64,000 bases of DNA from UBA1672 sp963977495. Lineage in GTDB: Bacteria; Pseudomonadota; Alphaproteobacteria; Micavibrionales; Micavibrionaceae. A program made the translations under genes and the position numbers. Each line of letters opens with the position of its first letter. The stretch's first letter is position 1. The stretch lies in assembly GCA_963977495.1 (NCBI GenBank), contig CAXBOT010000004.1, positions 1 to 64,000 on the forward strand, in the 5' to 3' direction. Shown piece by piece: positions 26,788 through 36,100 of the stretch. The notes beneath the pieces were generated by a model. That model was not told where the DNA came from and did no database searches. It worked only from the letters and a program-made list of their open reading frames with translations.

Positions 26788-28752
26788 ATGAACACCATGT
26801 CATGGTCACCCGACCAAGAGAAAATCAAATCATCACGCTTATATGAATTTATGTCGTTTGTCGGCACACGTACAGGCAAGGTATTCGACGATTACAAGGC
26901 TTTGTGGCAATGGTCAGTTGATGAAAAGACCGTTTTCTGGGATTGCGTATGGGATTTTTGCGATATTATCGGGGATAAAGGCTCCGTCATTTTAGAGCAG
27001 CAGGACGGGCGGATGTTCGGCGCGCAGTTCTTCCCTGAGGCTACGCTGAATTATGCCGAGAATATTGTTGAAAAAGTAAGGGTCTCTGATCTGTCTGCCC
27101 CCGCCATGATTTTTCATGATGAGCAGGGCAAAGAAACAGTGATGAGCAAAGAAGTGTTTTTGCAAACCCTATCAAAATGGCAGCAAGCTCTACGCGATCA
27201 TGGTGTGGTAGAGGGCGATCGCATCGCGGGCTATTTGCCCAATATGATCGAAACAATTATTGCGACTTTGGCGGCAACATCATTGGGTGCAATTTGGTCA
27301 TCCGCATCGCCGGACTTCGGTGTGCAGGGGGTTTTGGATAGGTTTGGCCAAATTAAGCCAAAAATACTTATAACGGTTGACGGGTATTATTATAACGGCA
27401 AAGTGATTGATGTTTTGGATAAGGTTGTCCAGATTGCACCGCAGTTGGATGGGCTGGAAAAGACCGTTGTTATTCCGTTTGCCGGATCAAAATGTACCAT
27501 TGATCAGATCGAAAATGCCATCGACGCGCAAGATTTTATTGACGGGTTTACGGCGCAGGAAATGACCTATGAACGCGTTGCATTTAACCACCCATTATTC
27601 ATCATGTTTTCATCCGGCACAACAGGCGTACCCAAATGTATTGTTCATGGGCATGGCGGCACGCTTATTCAGCATATGAAGGAGCATCAGCTCCAATGTG
27701 ATATTAAACCAAATGACCGCGTATTTTATTTTACGACCTGCGGGTGGATGATGTGGAACTGGCTGGTCACGGCTTTGGCGTCGCAGGCGACCTTGTTACT
27801 ATATGACGGCTCACCGTTTTACCCTGATGGCAATGTGTTGTGGAATTATACATCCAAACATGGCTGTACGCTTTTCGGGACATCAGCGAAATATATAGAG
27901 GCCATGAAGGCACATGACATTATCCCTGCGAAAAGCCACGATCTCTCAACGTTGCGCACCTTAACCTCAACGGGCTCACCGTTGGTTCATAGCAGTTTTG
28001 ATTTTATTTACGAGGCGATTAAATCTGATCTGCATGTGGCGTCTATTTCAGGGGGAACGGATATTGTGTCCTGTTTCATACTCGGCAATCCTATCTCTCC
28101 GGTTTATCGCGGGGAAATTCAATGTGCGGGTTTAGGGATGGCAGTCGATGTATATGATGATAACGCCAACCCCATAGAGATCGGTGCAGGTGAGTTTGTC
28201 TGTACCCAGCCCTTTCCATGTATGCCGGTGTCGTTCTGGAATGATGAAAGCGGCGAGAAATACAAAAAAGCGTATTTTGAACGCTTTGATAATATTTGGG
28301 TGCATGGCGATTGGGTCGAAAAGACGGCGCATAGCGGGTTTATAATTCTTGGGCGCAGTGATGCGACGCTCAACCCCGGTGGTGTACGCATCGGAACGGC
28401 AGAGATTTACAGGCAGATCGAGCGTATAAAGGCCATTTCGGATTCTGTAGTGATCGGTCAGGATTGGGATGGGGACGTACGGGTGGTTCTGTTCGTTATT
28501 ATGAATGACGGGTACGCGCTGGATGATGGTTTAATCAAGGAAATCAAAAGCACCATTCGCAAGGGCGCATCCCCCCGCCACGTACCGGATAAAGTGATCG
28601 CGGTGACGGATATTCCGCGCACCAAAAGCGGTAAAATAACCGAGATCGCTGTACGTAATGTTGTGATGGGCAGATCGATTAAGAATGTTGAGGCGTTGGC
28701 TAATCCTGAGAGCCTTGAGCTGTTTAAAGATTTGGAGGCACTCAAAACGTAA
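26788..28752 (+). CDS. aacS: Acetoacetyl-CoA synthetase
   Basis: Activates acetoacetate with ATP and CoA to acetoacetyl-CoA. 654 residues from the ATG of MNTMSW, the usual length; a longer frame from 26704 adds 28 unlikely residues. The ANL-superfamily signatures are present: ATP loop MFSSGTTGVPKCIVHG, the A5-type segment, GDWVEKT, GRSDATLNPGGVRIGTAEIY, and the C-terminal catalytic lysine in PRTKSGKITEI. The N-terminal SRLYEFMSFV and QFFPEATLNYAEN parts are typical of AacS rather than acetyl-CoA synthetase. With 3-hydroxybutyrate dehydrogenase 4 kb away it completes a route from 3-hydroxybutyrate to acetyl-CoA. Confidence 0.95.
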   Translation: MNTMSWSPDQEKIKSSRLYEFMSFVGTRTGKVFDDYKALWQWSVDEKTVFWDCVWDFCDIIGDKGSVILEQQDGRMFGAQFFPEATLNYAENIVEKVRVSDLSAPAMIFHDEQGKETVMSKEVFLQTLSKWQQALRDHGVVEGDRIAGYLPNMIETIIATLAATSLGAIWSSASPDFGVQGVLDRFGQIKPKILITVDGYYYNGKVIDVLDKVVQIAPQLDGLEKTVVIPFAGSKCTIDQIENAIDAQDFIDGFTAQEMTYERVAFNHPLFIMFSSGTTGVPKCIVHGHGGTLIQHMKEHQLQCDIKPNDRVFYFTTCGWMMWNWLVTALASQATLLLYDGSPFYPDGNVLWNYTSKHGCTLFGTSAKYIEAMKAHDIIPAKSHDLSTLRTLTSTGSPLVHSSFDFIYEAIKSDLHVASISGGTDIVSCFILGNPISPVYRGEIQCAGLGMAVDVYDDNANPIEIGAGEFVCTQPFPCMPVSFWNDESGEKYKKAYFERFDNIWVHGDWVEKTAHSGFIILGRSDATLNPGGVRIGTAEIYRQIERIKAISDSVVIGQDWDGDVRVVLFVIMNDGYALDDGLIKEIKSTIRKGASPRHVPDKVIAVTDIPRTKSGKITEIAVRNVVMGRSIKNVEALANPESLELFKDLEALKT

Positions 28753-28797
28753 AATTATGTTGCAAAAAATTCCGCTTAGTGTTTTTCTATAAGTGTT

Positions 28798-28902
28798 ATG
28801 AATAAAAACGCATTGATAATCGCTGATCTGACAAGCCGTGCCGCATTGGTTCGGGCATCTTCAGCGGCGGCGAATGCGGCGGGTTTGGCCCGCATATTAT
28901 AG
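28798..28902 (+). CDS. Candidate 34-residue leader peptide upstream of aminotransferase
   Basis: A short frame with ATG and TAG stop encodes an Ala/Leu/Arg-rich peptide beginning MNKNALIIADL and ending AAGLARIL. It lies in the 235-nt space between aacS and the aminotransferase gene and is followed by two hairpins: a short GCGC/GCGC one (28910-28925 region) and AGGACAAG/CTTGTCCT at 28956-28963 and 28974-28981, the second ending 6 nt before the aminotransferase start. Layout and length resemble amino-acid attenuators, but there is no obvious run of one codon and no good ribosome site. Could be non-coding structured RNA instead. Confidence 0.35.
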   Translation: MNKNALIIADLTSRAALVRASSAAANAAGLARIL

Positions 28903-28955
28903 CCCATAGCGCGGACGCTGCGCGAATTCCTCAAAAAAATCAAACCATGTAACGT

Positions 28956-28981
28956 AGGACAAGACAATTTTAGCTTGTCCT
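28956..28981 (+). promoter_or_regulatory. Hairpin just upstream of the aminotransferase start
   Basis: AGGACAAG (28956-28963) and CTTGTCCT (28974-28981) are perfectly complementary around a 10-nt AT-rich loop. No T run follows, and the start codon is 6 nt beyond, so it may affect translation initiation or mRNA stability rather than ending transcription. Function inferred from position only. Confidence 0.4.
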
Positions 28982-28987
28982 CATATA

Positions 28988-30244
28988 ATGATGAGCATTA
29001 AAACTATGACAATGAACAAACAATTACAAAGTGACCCGATGACACAAAATCCGCTACATGCACAGCAGCATGATGATTCACAACAGGAGCGTAAATTCCG
29101 TCCTGTTTTACATGCCCTAACCGCCAATCCAGGCGCAGAAATGATGCGTTATGCGCAAGGCAAGGAGGGGATTATCACCCTTGGTCAAGGCGAAGGCGAT
29201 GCCCCGACCCCTGATTTCATTTGTGAAGCAACGATGCAGGCGCTTAAAGACGGGCGTACGTTTTATGGGGAAGTTTTAGGACGCACTGAACTGCGCAAGG
29301 CTTTATCGGATTATTATGCACGTATTTACAAGCTGGATATTCCCTCCAGCCGCGTTTTTGTCACGTCTTCTGGCTCTACGGCGATGCATTTATCCTTGGC
29401 GGCCTTGGTTGATAAAGGTGATGAGGTTGTCGCCATCACGCCGATCTGGAAAAACCTTATTGGCGCTATTGAATTGACGCAGGCCGATACAAAGCAAGTG
29501 TCGCTTGATTATGTTGATGATGCATGGCGTTTGGATTTGGATAAGCTGTTCGCATCTGTCACTGAGAAAACCAAAGTGATTTTAGTTGTTACGCCGTCAA
29601 ACCCGACAGGCTGGACGGCAACGCCTGATGAATTGCGTGCGATCCTTGATTTCGCGCGTGAACGCGGTATTTGGATTTTATCTGATGAGGTCTATGGACG
29701 CTTGATTTATGACGGTGTACGTGCGCCTAGTTTCCTTGATGTGGCGCGTGATGATGATTTGTTACTTGTGGTGAATAGTTTCTCAAAAAGCTGGGCAATG
29801 ACAGGCTGGCGTTTGGGTTGGATTGTTGGCCCGCATGAGGCCGAAGACAAAATCCGCGATGTTGCGCTTTATAACAAATTATGTCCGCCATCTTTCACAC
29901 AATATGGCGCGGTTGCCGCGTTAGAAGACGGCGAAGATTTTCTGAAAAGTCAGATTGATTTGTGGCGTTCTAATCGTGATTTGGTGGTCGAGCGTTTTAA
30001 GGCGATGGGTAATGTGCATCTGTCTTATCCAGCCAGTACGTTCTATGCGTTTTTCAAGGTCGATGGTGAGGATGATTGTATTGCCCTGACCAAACGTTTA
30101 ATTGATGAGGCAGGCGTTCTTTTATCGCCGGGTTCGGCATTCGGTACGGCGGCAAAGGGATATATCCGTTTATGTTTTGCTGTTTCCGAGGCGCGCTTAA
30201 GCGAGGCGTTAGACAGGATCGAACGAGCCATAACAAGGGGGTAA
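28988..30244 (+). CDS. Class I PLP-dependent aminotransferase (aspartate aminotransferase family)
   Basis: A 418-residue fold-type I aminotransferase. GQGEGDAPTPDFI, YGEVLGRTELRKALSDYY, SGSTAMHLSLAALVDKGDEV, VTPSNPTGWTAT and SDEVYGRLIYDG are the family landmarks; the PLP lysine is in NSFSKSWAMTGWRLGW, and the substrate arginine is in YIRLCFA. Substrate (Asp, aromatic or other) cannot be settled from sequence. About 40 N-terminal residues are variable and rich in Gln/His, so the true start may be one of the in-frame ATGs at 28991, 29006, 29012 or 29039. It is followed after 1 nt by a SpoU methyltransferase gene, so the two are co-transcribed. Confidence 0.88.
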   Translation: MMSIKTMTMNKQLQSDPMTQNPLHAQQHDDSQQERKFRPVLHALTANPGAEMMRYAQGKEGIITLGQGEGDAPTPDFICEATMQALKDGRTFYGEVLGRTELRKALSDYYARIYKLDIPSSRVFVTSSGSTAMHLSLAALVDKGDEVVAITPIWKNLIGAIELTQADTKQVSLDYVDDAWRLDLDKLFASVTEKTKVILVVTPSNPTGWTATPDELRAILDFARERGIWILSDEVYGRLIYDGVRAPSFLDVARDDDLLLVVNSFSKSWAMTGWRLGWIVGPHEAEDKIRDVALYNKLCPPSFTQYGAVAALEDGEDFLKSQIDLWRSNRDLVVERFKAMGNVHLSYPASTFYAFFKVDGEDDCIALTKRLIDEAGVLLSPGSAFGTAAKGYIRLCFAVSEARLSEALDRIERAITRG

Positions 30245-30245
30245 T

Positions 30246-30782
30246 ATGCGCGGTTATTTTGGTATCGGGGTCGAAAATATAAGTAAGGAGCAAAATGTCG
30301 GAACGATTGCGCGTTCTGCCTATTCTTTCGGCGCGAGCTTCTTTTTCACCATTGATCCGGATGTGAATGTCGGCGCGATGCGTACGAGCGACACATCTGA
30401 TGCGTTTGCGCATTTGCCCTATTATCAATATTCAAAACCGCAAGAACTTGAATTGCCTATGGCGTGCACGTTGATTGGTGTGGAGTTTGTCGAGGAGTCG
30501 ATTGAACTGCCGAGCTTTCGCCACCCATCACGCGCGGCTTATATCCTTGGTCCCGAAATGGGAAGTTTATCGCAGCCTGTTATGGATCAATGTCATCACG
30601 TTGTTAAAATTCCAATGCAATTTTGCGTGAATGTCGGCGTGGCGGCGGCGATTATTATGTATGACCGTATGATTTCAATGGGGCGCTTTGCGGAGCGTCC
30701 TGTGCGCCCCGGCGGGCCATTGATCGATGATACCAAAGCGCCGCGTACAACATTGCGCCGTAAGATCCGTAATAAAAAATAA
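30246..30782 (+). CDS. SpoU/TrmH-family RNA 2'-O-methyltransferase
   Basis: A 178-residue SPOUT-fold methyltransferase that should methylate a ribose 2'-OH in tRNA or rRNA with SAM. Motifs in order: NISKEQNVGTIARSAYSFGA (motif 1, with N and R), AYILGPEMGSLSQPVMDQC (motif 2) and IPMQFCVNVGVAAAIIMYD (motif 3), which make the knotted SAM site. There is no extra RNA-binding domain, as in TrmL. The basic C-terminal tail (APRTTLRRKIRNKK) may contact RNA. It starts 2 nt after the aminotransferase stop; the target RNA is not predictable. Confidence 0.87.
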   Translation: MRGYFGIGVENISKEQNVGTIARSAYSFGASFFFTIDPDVNVGAMRTSDTSDAFAHLPYYQYSKPQELELPMACTLIGVEFVEESIELPSFRHPSRAAYILGPEMGSLSQPVMDQCHHVVKIPMQFCVNVGVAAAIIMYDRMISMGRFAERPVRPGGPLIDDTKAPRTTLRRKIRNKK

Positions 30783-30799
30783 TGTTATGTATCAGTGAT

Positions 30800-32104
30800 T
30801 TACACTTCGTAATCATTGTCAGGCGTTTTATGGGGCAGGTCGGATATTTTACCGCCGCCAATAATAAGACGTACGCCGCGTTGTTGCGTTATGTAGGAGA
30901 GTAACCAGCGCAAGGACACGATGAAACGGTTTTTAAATCCGATCAGGAAGTAAACATGCATCACACACCACATAATCCAACCGAAAAATCCGCTGACCTT
31001 AAAGCCGTTTAACTCACCGATGGCGCGGTTGCGTCCGATTGTCGCCATAGAGCCATAATCTTTATATTTGAAGGGACGGCGATTTTTGTTCTTGAGGCGG
31101 CGTAATAAATCGGCGGCAACATATTCGCCCATTTGCTTGGCAACGGGCGCGACGCCGGGTAAGGGGCGCTCTGTGCCTTCGGGATGATAATGGGCGGTAT
31201 CGCCAATCACATAGATATCGGGGTTATCAGGCAGAGTCAGGTTTTCGTTCACGATAACGCGCCCTGTACGATCCATTTCCGCCTTCAGCCATTTCCCTGC
31301 GGAGGAGGCCTGTACACCTGCCGCCCAAATGATTGTACGTGCGGGCAAGGTTTCCTCACCATAGGTTACGAAACCGACTTCTATATTTTTGACCATGGCG
31401 TTTAAGTGGATTTCAACGCCCAGAGTCTCCAGATGTTTTCTTGCCTTTTGCGACAAGGTTTCATCGAAGCTCATCAGGATACGCGGGGCGGCGTCGACTA
31501 AGATAATGCGCGCTTCTTCGGGGGTGATGTGGTGAAAATCACCAATCAGTGTTTCTTTCGCCAACTCCGCAACCGCGCCTGCAAGCTCAACGCCTGTTGG
31601 CCCTGCGCCGACGATCACAAAATTGAGGTAGGCATCTCTATCCGCTTTTGTTTCGGCCATTTCCGCTTTTTCAAAAGCGGTTAATATGCGCTGGCGAATC
31701 TCGCGGGCATCTTCGATGGTTTTTAATCCCGGTGCAAATTCAGACCATTTATCATTGCCGAAATAACTATGGCGCGCGCCGGTCGCCAAAACCAAATAAT
31801 CATAAGAAAATTCACGCCCGTAAATGGTGCGTACAATCTTTTTATCTTGGTCAATCTCGCTGATCTCATTCATATAAACGGCGACATTTTTGGCTTTGCG
31901 CATGATCTGGCGGATGGGCATGGCAATTTCGGCGGCGGTCAGTGCCGCCGTTGCGACTTGATAGAGCAGGGGCTGGAAAAGATGGTGGTTGTGTTTATCA
32001 ATCAACGAAACATCAATATCTTTATTGGCGAGCGCTTTGGCCGCGGATAAGCCGCCAAAGCCAGCACCAATAATGACAACACGCGGGTTTGTAGAGTCAG
32101 TCAT
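30800..32104 (-). CDS. ndh: Type II NADH dehydrogenase (NDH-2)
   Basis: Non-proton-pumping NADH:quinone oxidoreductase bound to the inner face of the inner membrane. 434 residues. FAD-binding Rossmann motif at the N terminus (VVIIGAGFGGLSAAKAL), NADH-binding motif VIVGAGPTGVELAGAVAEL, FAD-site DNPDIYVIGDTAHY, and QMGEYVAADLLRRL, followed by a hydrophobic/amphipathic C-terminal region (FFGWIMWCVMHVYFLIGF) for membrane attachment. It is convergent with the SpoU gene (17-nt gap) and 46 nt from bdhA on the same strand; BdhA makes NADH, which NDH-2 can oxidise. Confidence 0.92.
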   Translation of the reverse strand: MTDSTNPRVVIIGAGFGGLSAAKALANKDIDVSLIDKHNHHLFQPLLYQVATAALTAAEIAMPIRQIMRKAKNVAVYMNEISEIDQDKKIVRTIYGREFSYDYLVLATGARHSYFGNDKWSEFAPGLKTIEDAREIRQRILTAFEKAEMAETKADRDAYLNFVIVGAGPTGVELAGAVAELAKETLIGDFHHITPEEARIILVDAAPRILMSFDETLSQKARKHLETLGVEIHLNAMVKNIEVGFVTYGEETLPARTIIWAAGVQASSAGKWLKAEMDRTGRVIVNENLTLPDNPDIYVIGDTAHYHPEGTERPLPGVAPVAKQMGEYVAADLLRRLKNKNRRPFKYKDYGSMATIGRNRAIGELNGFKVSGFFGWIMWCVMHVYFLIGFKNRFIVSLRWLLSYITQQRGVRLIIGGGKISDLPHKTPDNDYEV

Positions 32105-32150
32105 GTTTTATATCTTGTCTGTTTGGTAAATATTTTAAATGTGCCGATTG

Positions 32151-32933
32151 TTATGCAGCAGTCCAGCCACCATCAACGGTGATATCTGTACCTGTGATGT
32201 TTTCTGCAATATCTGAACAGAGGAACAGGGCAATGCCTGCAACTTGTTCCACGGTTACGAACTTTTTCGTCCACTGCGCCTTGAGCATGACATCGTTGAC
32301 CACCTCTTCTTCGGTAATGCCGCGCGCCTTGGCGGTATCGGCAATCTGATTTTGAACCAACGGCGTATGCACGTACCCCGGGCAAATCGCGTTACAGGTG
32401 ATGTTGTCTTGTGCGACCTCTAAGGCGATGGTTTTTGTGAAGCCTAAAATACCATGTTTGGCTGTGACGTAGGCACTTTTATAGGGGGAAGCCACAAGGC
32501 CGTGTGCGGAACACATATTAATCACGCGCCCCCATCCCGCTTTACGCATGCCGGTGATGGCGGCGCGGGTGGTGTGGAATGCGGATGACATATTAATAGC
32601 GATAATCGCGTCCCATTTTTCGGGCGGGAAGTCCTCAACCGGTGAAACATATTGAATACCGGCATTATTGACGAGGATATCAACCGCGCCAAATTCTTCT
32701 TCTGCTTGCTGAACCATTGTCGTTATTTCATCAGGCTTTGTCATGTCTGCGCCGTTATAAATGACCTTAACGCCGCGCGCTTCAAGGGATTTGCGCTCTT
32801 CTTCTATTTTATCAGGGGCGCCGAAACCATTGATAACAAGATTTATGCCCTGATCGGCGAAATTCTCGGCAATGCCAAGGCCAATACCGCTTGTTGATCC
32901 GGTAATCAATGCTGTTTTCCCGTTGAATGACAT
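32151..32933 (-). CDS. bdhA: 3-hydroxybutyrate dehydrogenase
   Basis: Oxidises D-3-hydroxybutyrate to acetoacetate with NAD+. 260 residues from the ATG of MSFNGK, which has a good ribosome site (GGAAGGG); the longer frame up to 33038 is not needed. Classical short-chain dehydrogenase: TGSTSGIGLGIA (cofactor loop), LVNNAGIQYVSPVEDFP, catalytic Ser in NMCSAHGLVAS and Tyr/Lys in AYVTAKHG. QNQIADTAKARGITEEE and ending TVDGGWTAA are typical of BdhA rather than acetoacetyl-CoA reductase. Lies ahead of ndh on the same strand and works with aacS in polyhydroxybutyrate or ketone-body breakdown. Divergent from gdhB; their promoters share about 205 nt. Confidence 0.93.
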   Translation of the reverse strand: MSFNGKTALITGSTSGIGLGIAENFADQGINLVINGFGAPDKIEEERKSLEARGVKVIYNGADMTKPDEITTMVQQAEEEFGAVDILVNNAGIQYVSPVEDFPPEKWDAIIAINMSSAFHTTRAAITGMRKAGWGRVINMCSAHGLVASPYKSAYVTAKHGILGFTKTIALEVAQDNITCNAICPGYVHTPLVQNQIADTAKARGITEEEVVNDVMLKAQWTKKFVTVEQVAGIALFLCSDIAENITGTDITVDGGWTAA

Positions 32934-33138
32934 AATATTATACCCTTCCAATTTTATGATATCAGGCATCATATCCAATATAGAGAAAATGAAAACTGAT
33001 AATTTGCTAAGTTTCGAGCTGAGTATTGTGCATTGCACAGCACTTTGTTGGGTTTCGTTAGCGATCGTACTAGACCCAATAGGTATTTCATTCTAGTATG
33101 CGGGTATTAAAACAATAAAGTCCAAGCGGTAAAATCCA

Positions 33139-36100
33139 ATGATAAAAGCGAATAAAGAATTAAACCTTCTCCTCGAAGATGCGCGGAAGGCGCTACCTGC
33201 AAAATCCCCAGCCGGATTAAATAAGATGCTGGAGATATTATGCGGCAAAATCATTCAGGATGATCGGGAGTTTTTTGACCCGCAAATGATGGCTACGATG
33301 GCGATGTCACATTGGGAAATGGCTAAGGAGCGCGAAAAAGGCGAGCCTAAGCTTCGTATTTATTGCCCGAATGTCGAAGATGGCAAATGCCGGAAAACAG
33401 TCATTGATATTGTCAGTGATGATCTTGCATTTTTGGTTGATTCTGTTGCTGCAGATATCAATAAAAACAACCTTTTGATCGGTATTTTGATTCACCCGAA
33501 CATCTATACATCTTATGATAAAAATGGCGATTTGAAAGATATTAAGCCCGTTTCGGAAAAAGGATACCATCGTCAAGCGCATATTCATGTGCAAATTAAT
33601 GAAACATTATCCGATCAGGCCATTAAGGAGCTTAAGGAAAGCTTGTACATGGTTCTGGATGATGTGTTCTATGCGAATGTGGATTGGAAACCGATCCTTT
33701 CTAAGTTGCAGGAAGCTTCGGGAGCGTTAAATACCGCCAGAACAAACAGACCTGCTGCTGAAATTCAGGAGCACTGTGCGTTTTTGGATTATCTCTATGA
33801 TAATAACTTTACGCTTTTGGGGTATCGTGAATATGCCTTTATTGATGGTAAGAGTGGCGTTAAAAGCCGCACGATAAAGGGCTCTAGTCTGGGGTTGCTG
33901 CATGATGATGTCAGCCCTGCCTACATCATGGAATCTGTTGAGGAATTGCCGCAAACTTTACAGGAATTAAGACGTAATTTGCCGCCTGTTTCGATTTCAA
34001 AAACCAATCGTTTATCAACAGTGCACAGACGCGTTCCGATGGATTGCGTTGCTGTGAAAATATATGACGCTGATGGAAAAGTGGTCGGCGAAAAGCTGTT
34101 CTTAGGGTTGTTTACGTCCGTGACATATTCCAGAAGTGTAAGCGATGTGCCGTATTTGCGTGTCAAAGTAGAAAACGCGATGGAGGAATCCGGTTATATT
34201 GAGGGAACGCACGATGCTAAGGCACTGCGTCATATTCTTGAAAAATATCCGCGCGATGAATTGTTCCAGATTGAAATTGAAGAATTGTTGAAAATCTGTC
34301 GCAATATTATTCGTCTGCAGGAGCGCCAGCGTATCGCTCTGTTCTTACGCGAAGACCCTTTCGGGCGTTATATCTCTTGTCTTGTTTATATTCCGCGAGA
34401 TCGTTTCGGCACAAAATTGCGCAAGGATATCCAGCATATTCTGGAAGAAGAAACCAATGGTGTATGCGCGAACTTCTATACAACGCTGGATGATTCGGTG
34501 TTCGCGCGTGTGATGTTTGTTATTAATATCAGTCAGAAAAATCCGCCTAAAATTGCACCGAAACGAATCGAAAAACGTTTGCGCGACGCCGGTCAAACAT
34601 GGTCTGAGCGCATAACGCAGGCTTTGGCCGATGCGTATGATGATGATCAACATATCACGGATCTGACATTACGTTATGCTGAGGCCTTCCCATTATCATA
34701 TACGATGACCTATTTGGCACGCCAATGTGTGTTCGATATTGAAAAGATAGAACGCGTTTTGTCTGAAGATCGCATTGTACTTGACTTGTATCGTCCCAAT
34801 GAGATGGATTTGAATCGGATTCGTTTGAAAGTGTTCCATTTCGGATCGCCGGTGACATTGTCTGATGTGATGCCTATTTTGGAAGATATGGGTTTGCGCG
34901 TTATTGCCGAACTGCCGTTTGAGGTTAAGCCGGAGGGTGTAGAGGACTCTTTGTGGATACATGATTTCTTGCTTGAAACACCGGAAATCGAAGACTTCGT
35001 GGTGATCAATAATGTGAAGGAAAATTTTGAAAAGGCATTTGTACGGATTTGGTACAATGATGTTGAAAATGATGGTTTGAACCGCTTGGTGTTGAGCGCA
35101 GGGGCGAACTGGAAAGAGATCACAATTTTACGTGCGTATGTACGTTATATTAAGCAATTACGTTTTCCTTTCAGCCGAAGCTATATTGAAAAAGCATTGA
35201 CCGAAAACCCGAAAATAAGCCGTGTTTTGGTTGATATGTTTAAGGCATACCATGATGTTGCAAATGGCGACGAATCGGAAAACCGCGTCGCGGGCTGCGC
35301 CGTGGCAATGGATTATGAGTTGGAAAAAGTCGTTTCCAGCGACTATGACCGTATTTTGCGTTCAATCATGACATTGATTCAGGCGACCTTGCGTACAAAT
35401 TATTATCAGCGCGCTAAGGATGGAAAATCAAAGCCATATCTCTCTTTAAAGTTTGATAGTGGGAAGATTTCTTTCATGCCCGCGCCTAAACCTTTCCGTG
35501 AGATTTTTGTTTATTCTCCGCTTGTTGAGGGTATCCACTTGCGCGGCGATGAAATTGCACGCGGCGGCATACGCTGGTCTGATCGTCATGAAGATTACCG
35601 CACCGAGGTGTTGGGTCTTATGAAGGCGCAAATGGTTAAAAACTCTGTGATCGTACCGATGGGCTCTAAAGGCGGGTTTGTGGTGAAGACACCAACAAAT
35701 AGCCGTGAAGAATTTATGAAAGAGGGTATTGAGTGCTATAAAACGTTGATTCGCGGTATGTTGGATATTACTGATAACCAAAAAGGTAAAAAGATTTTAC
35801 CGCCTAAGGATGTTGTGCGCCGTGATGGCGATGATCCGTATTTGGTTGTTGCTGCTGATAAGGGGACGGCAACGTTTTCCGATATCGCTAACGGTTTGTC
35901 GCAGGATTATAAATTCTGGCTGGATGATGCGTTTGCGTCTGGTGGCTCTGCTGGTTATGACCATAAGAAAATGGGTATTACCGCGCGCGGTGCATGGGAA
36001 TCAGTGAAGTACCACTTCCGTTTATTCAATCATGATACGCAAAATCAACCTTTTGATGTTGTCGGTGTCGGCGATATGGCGGGGGATGTGTTTGGTAATG

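Noticed and set aside
28776..28967. 63-codon minus-strand frame between aacS and the aminotransferase
   Set aside because: It overlaps the plus-strand leader candidate and has no ribosome site; the open frame can be explained by composition. Kept only as a remark in the leader finding.
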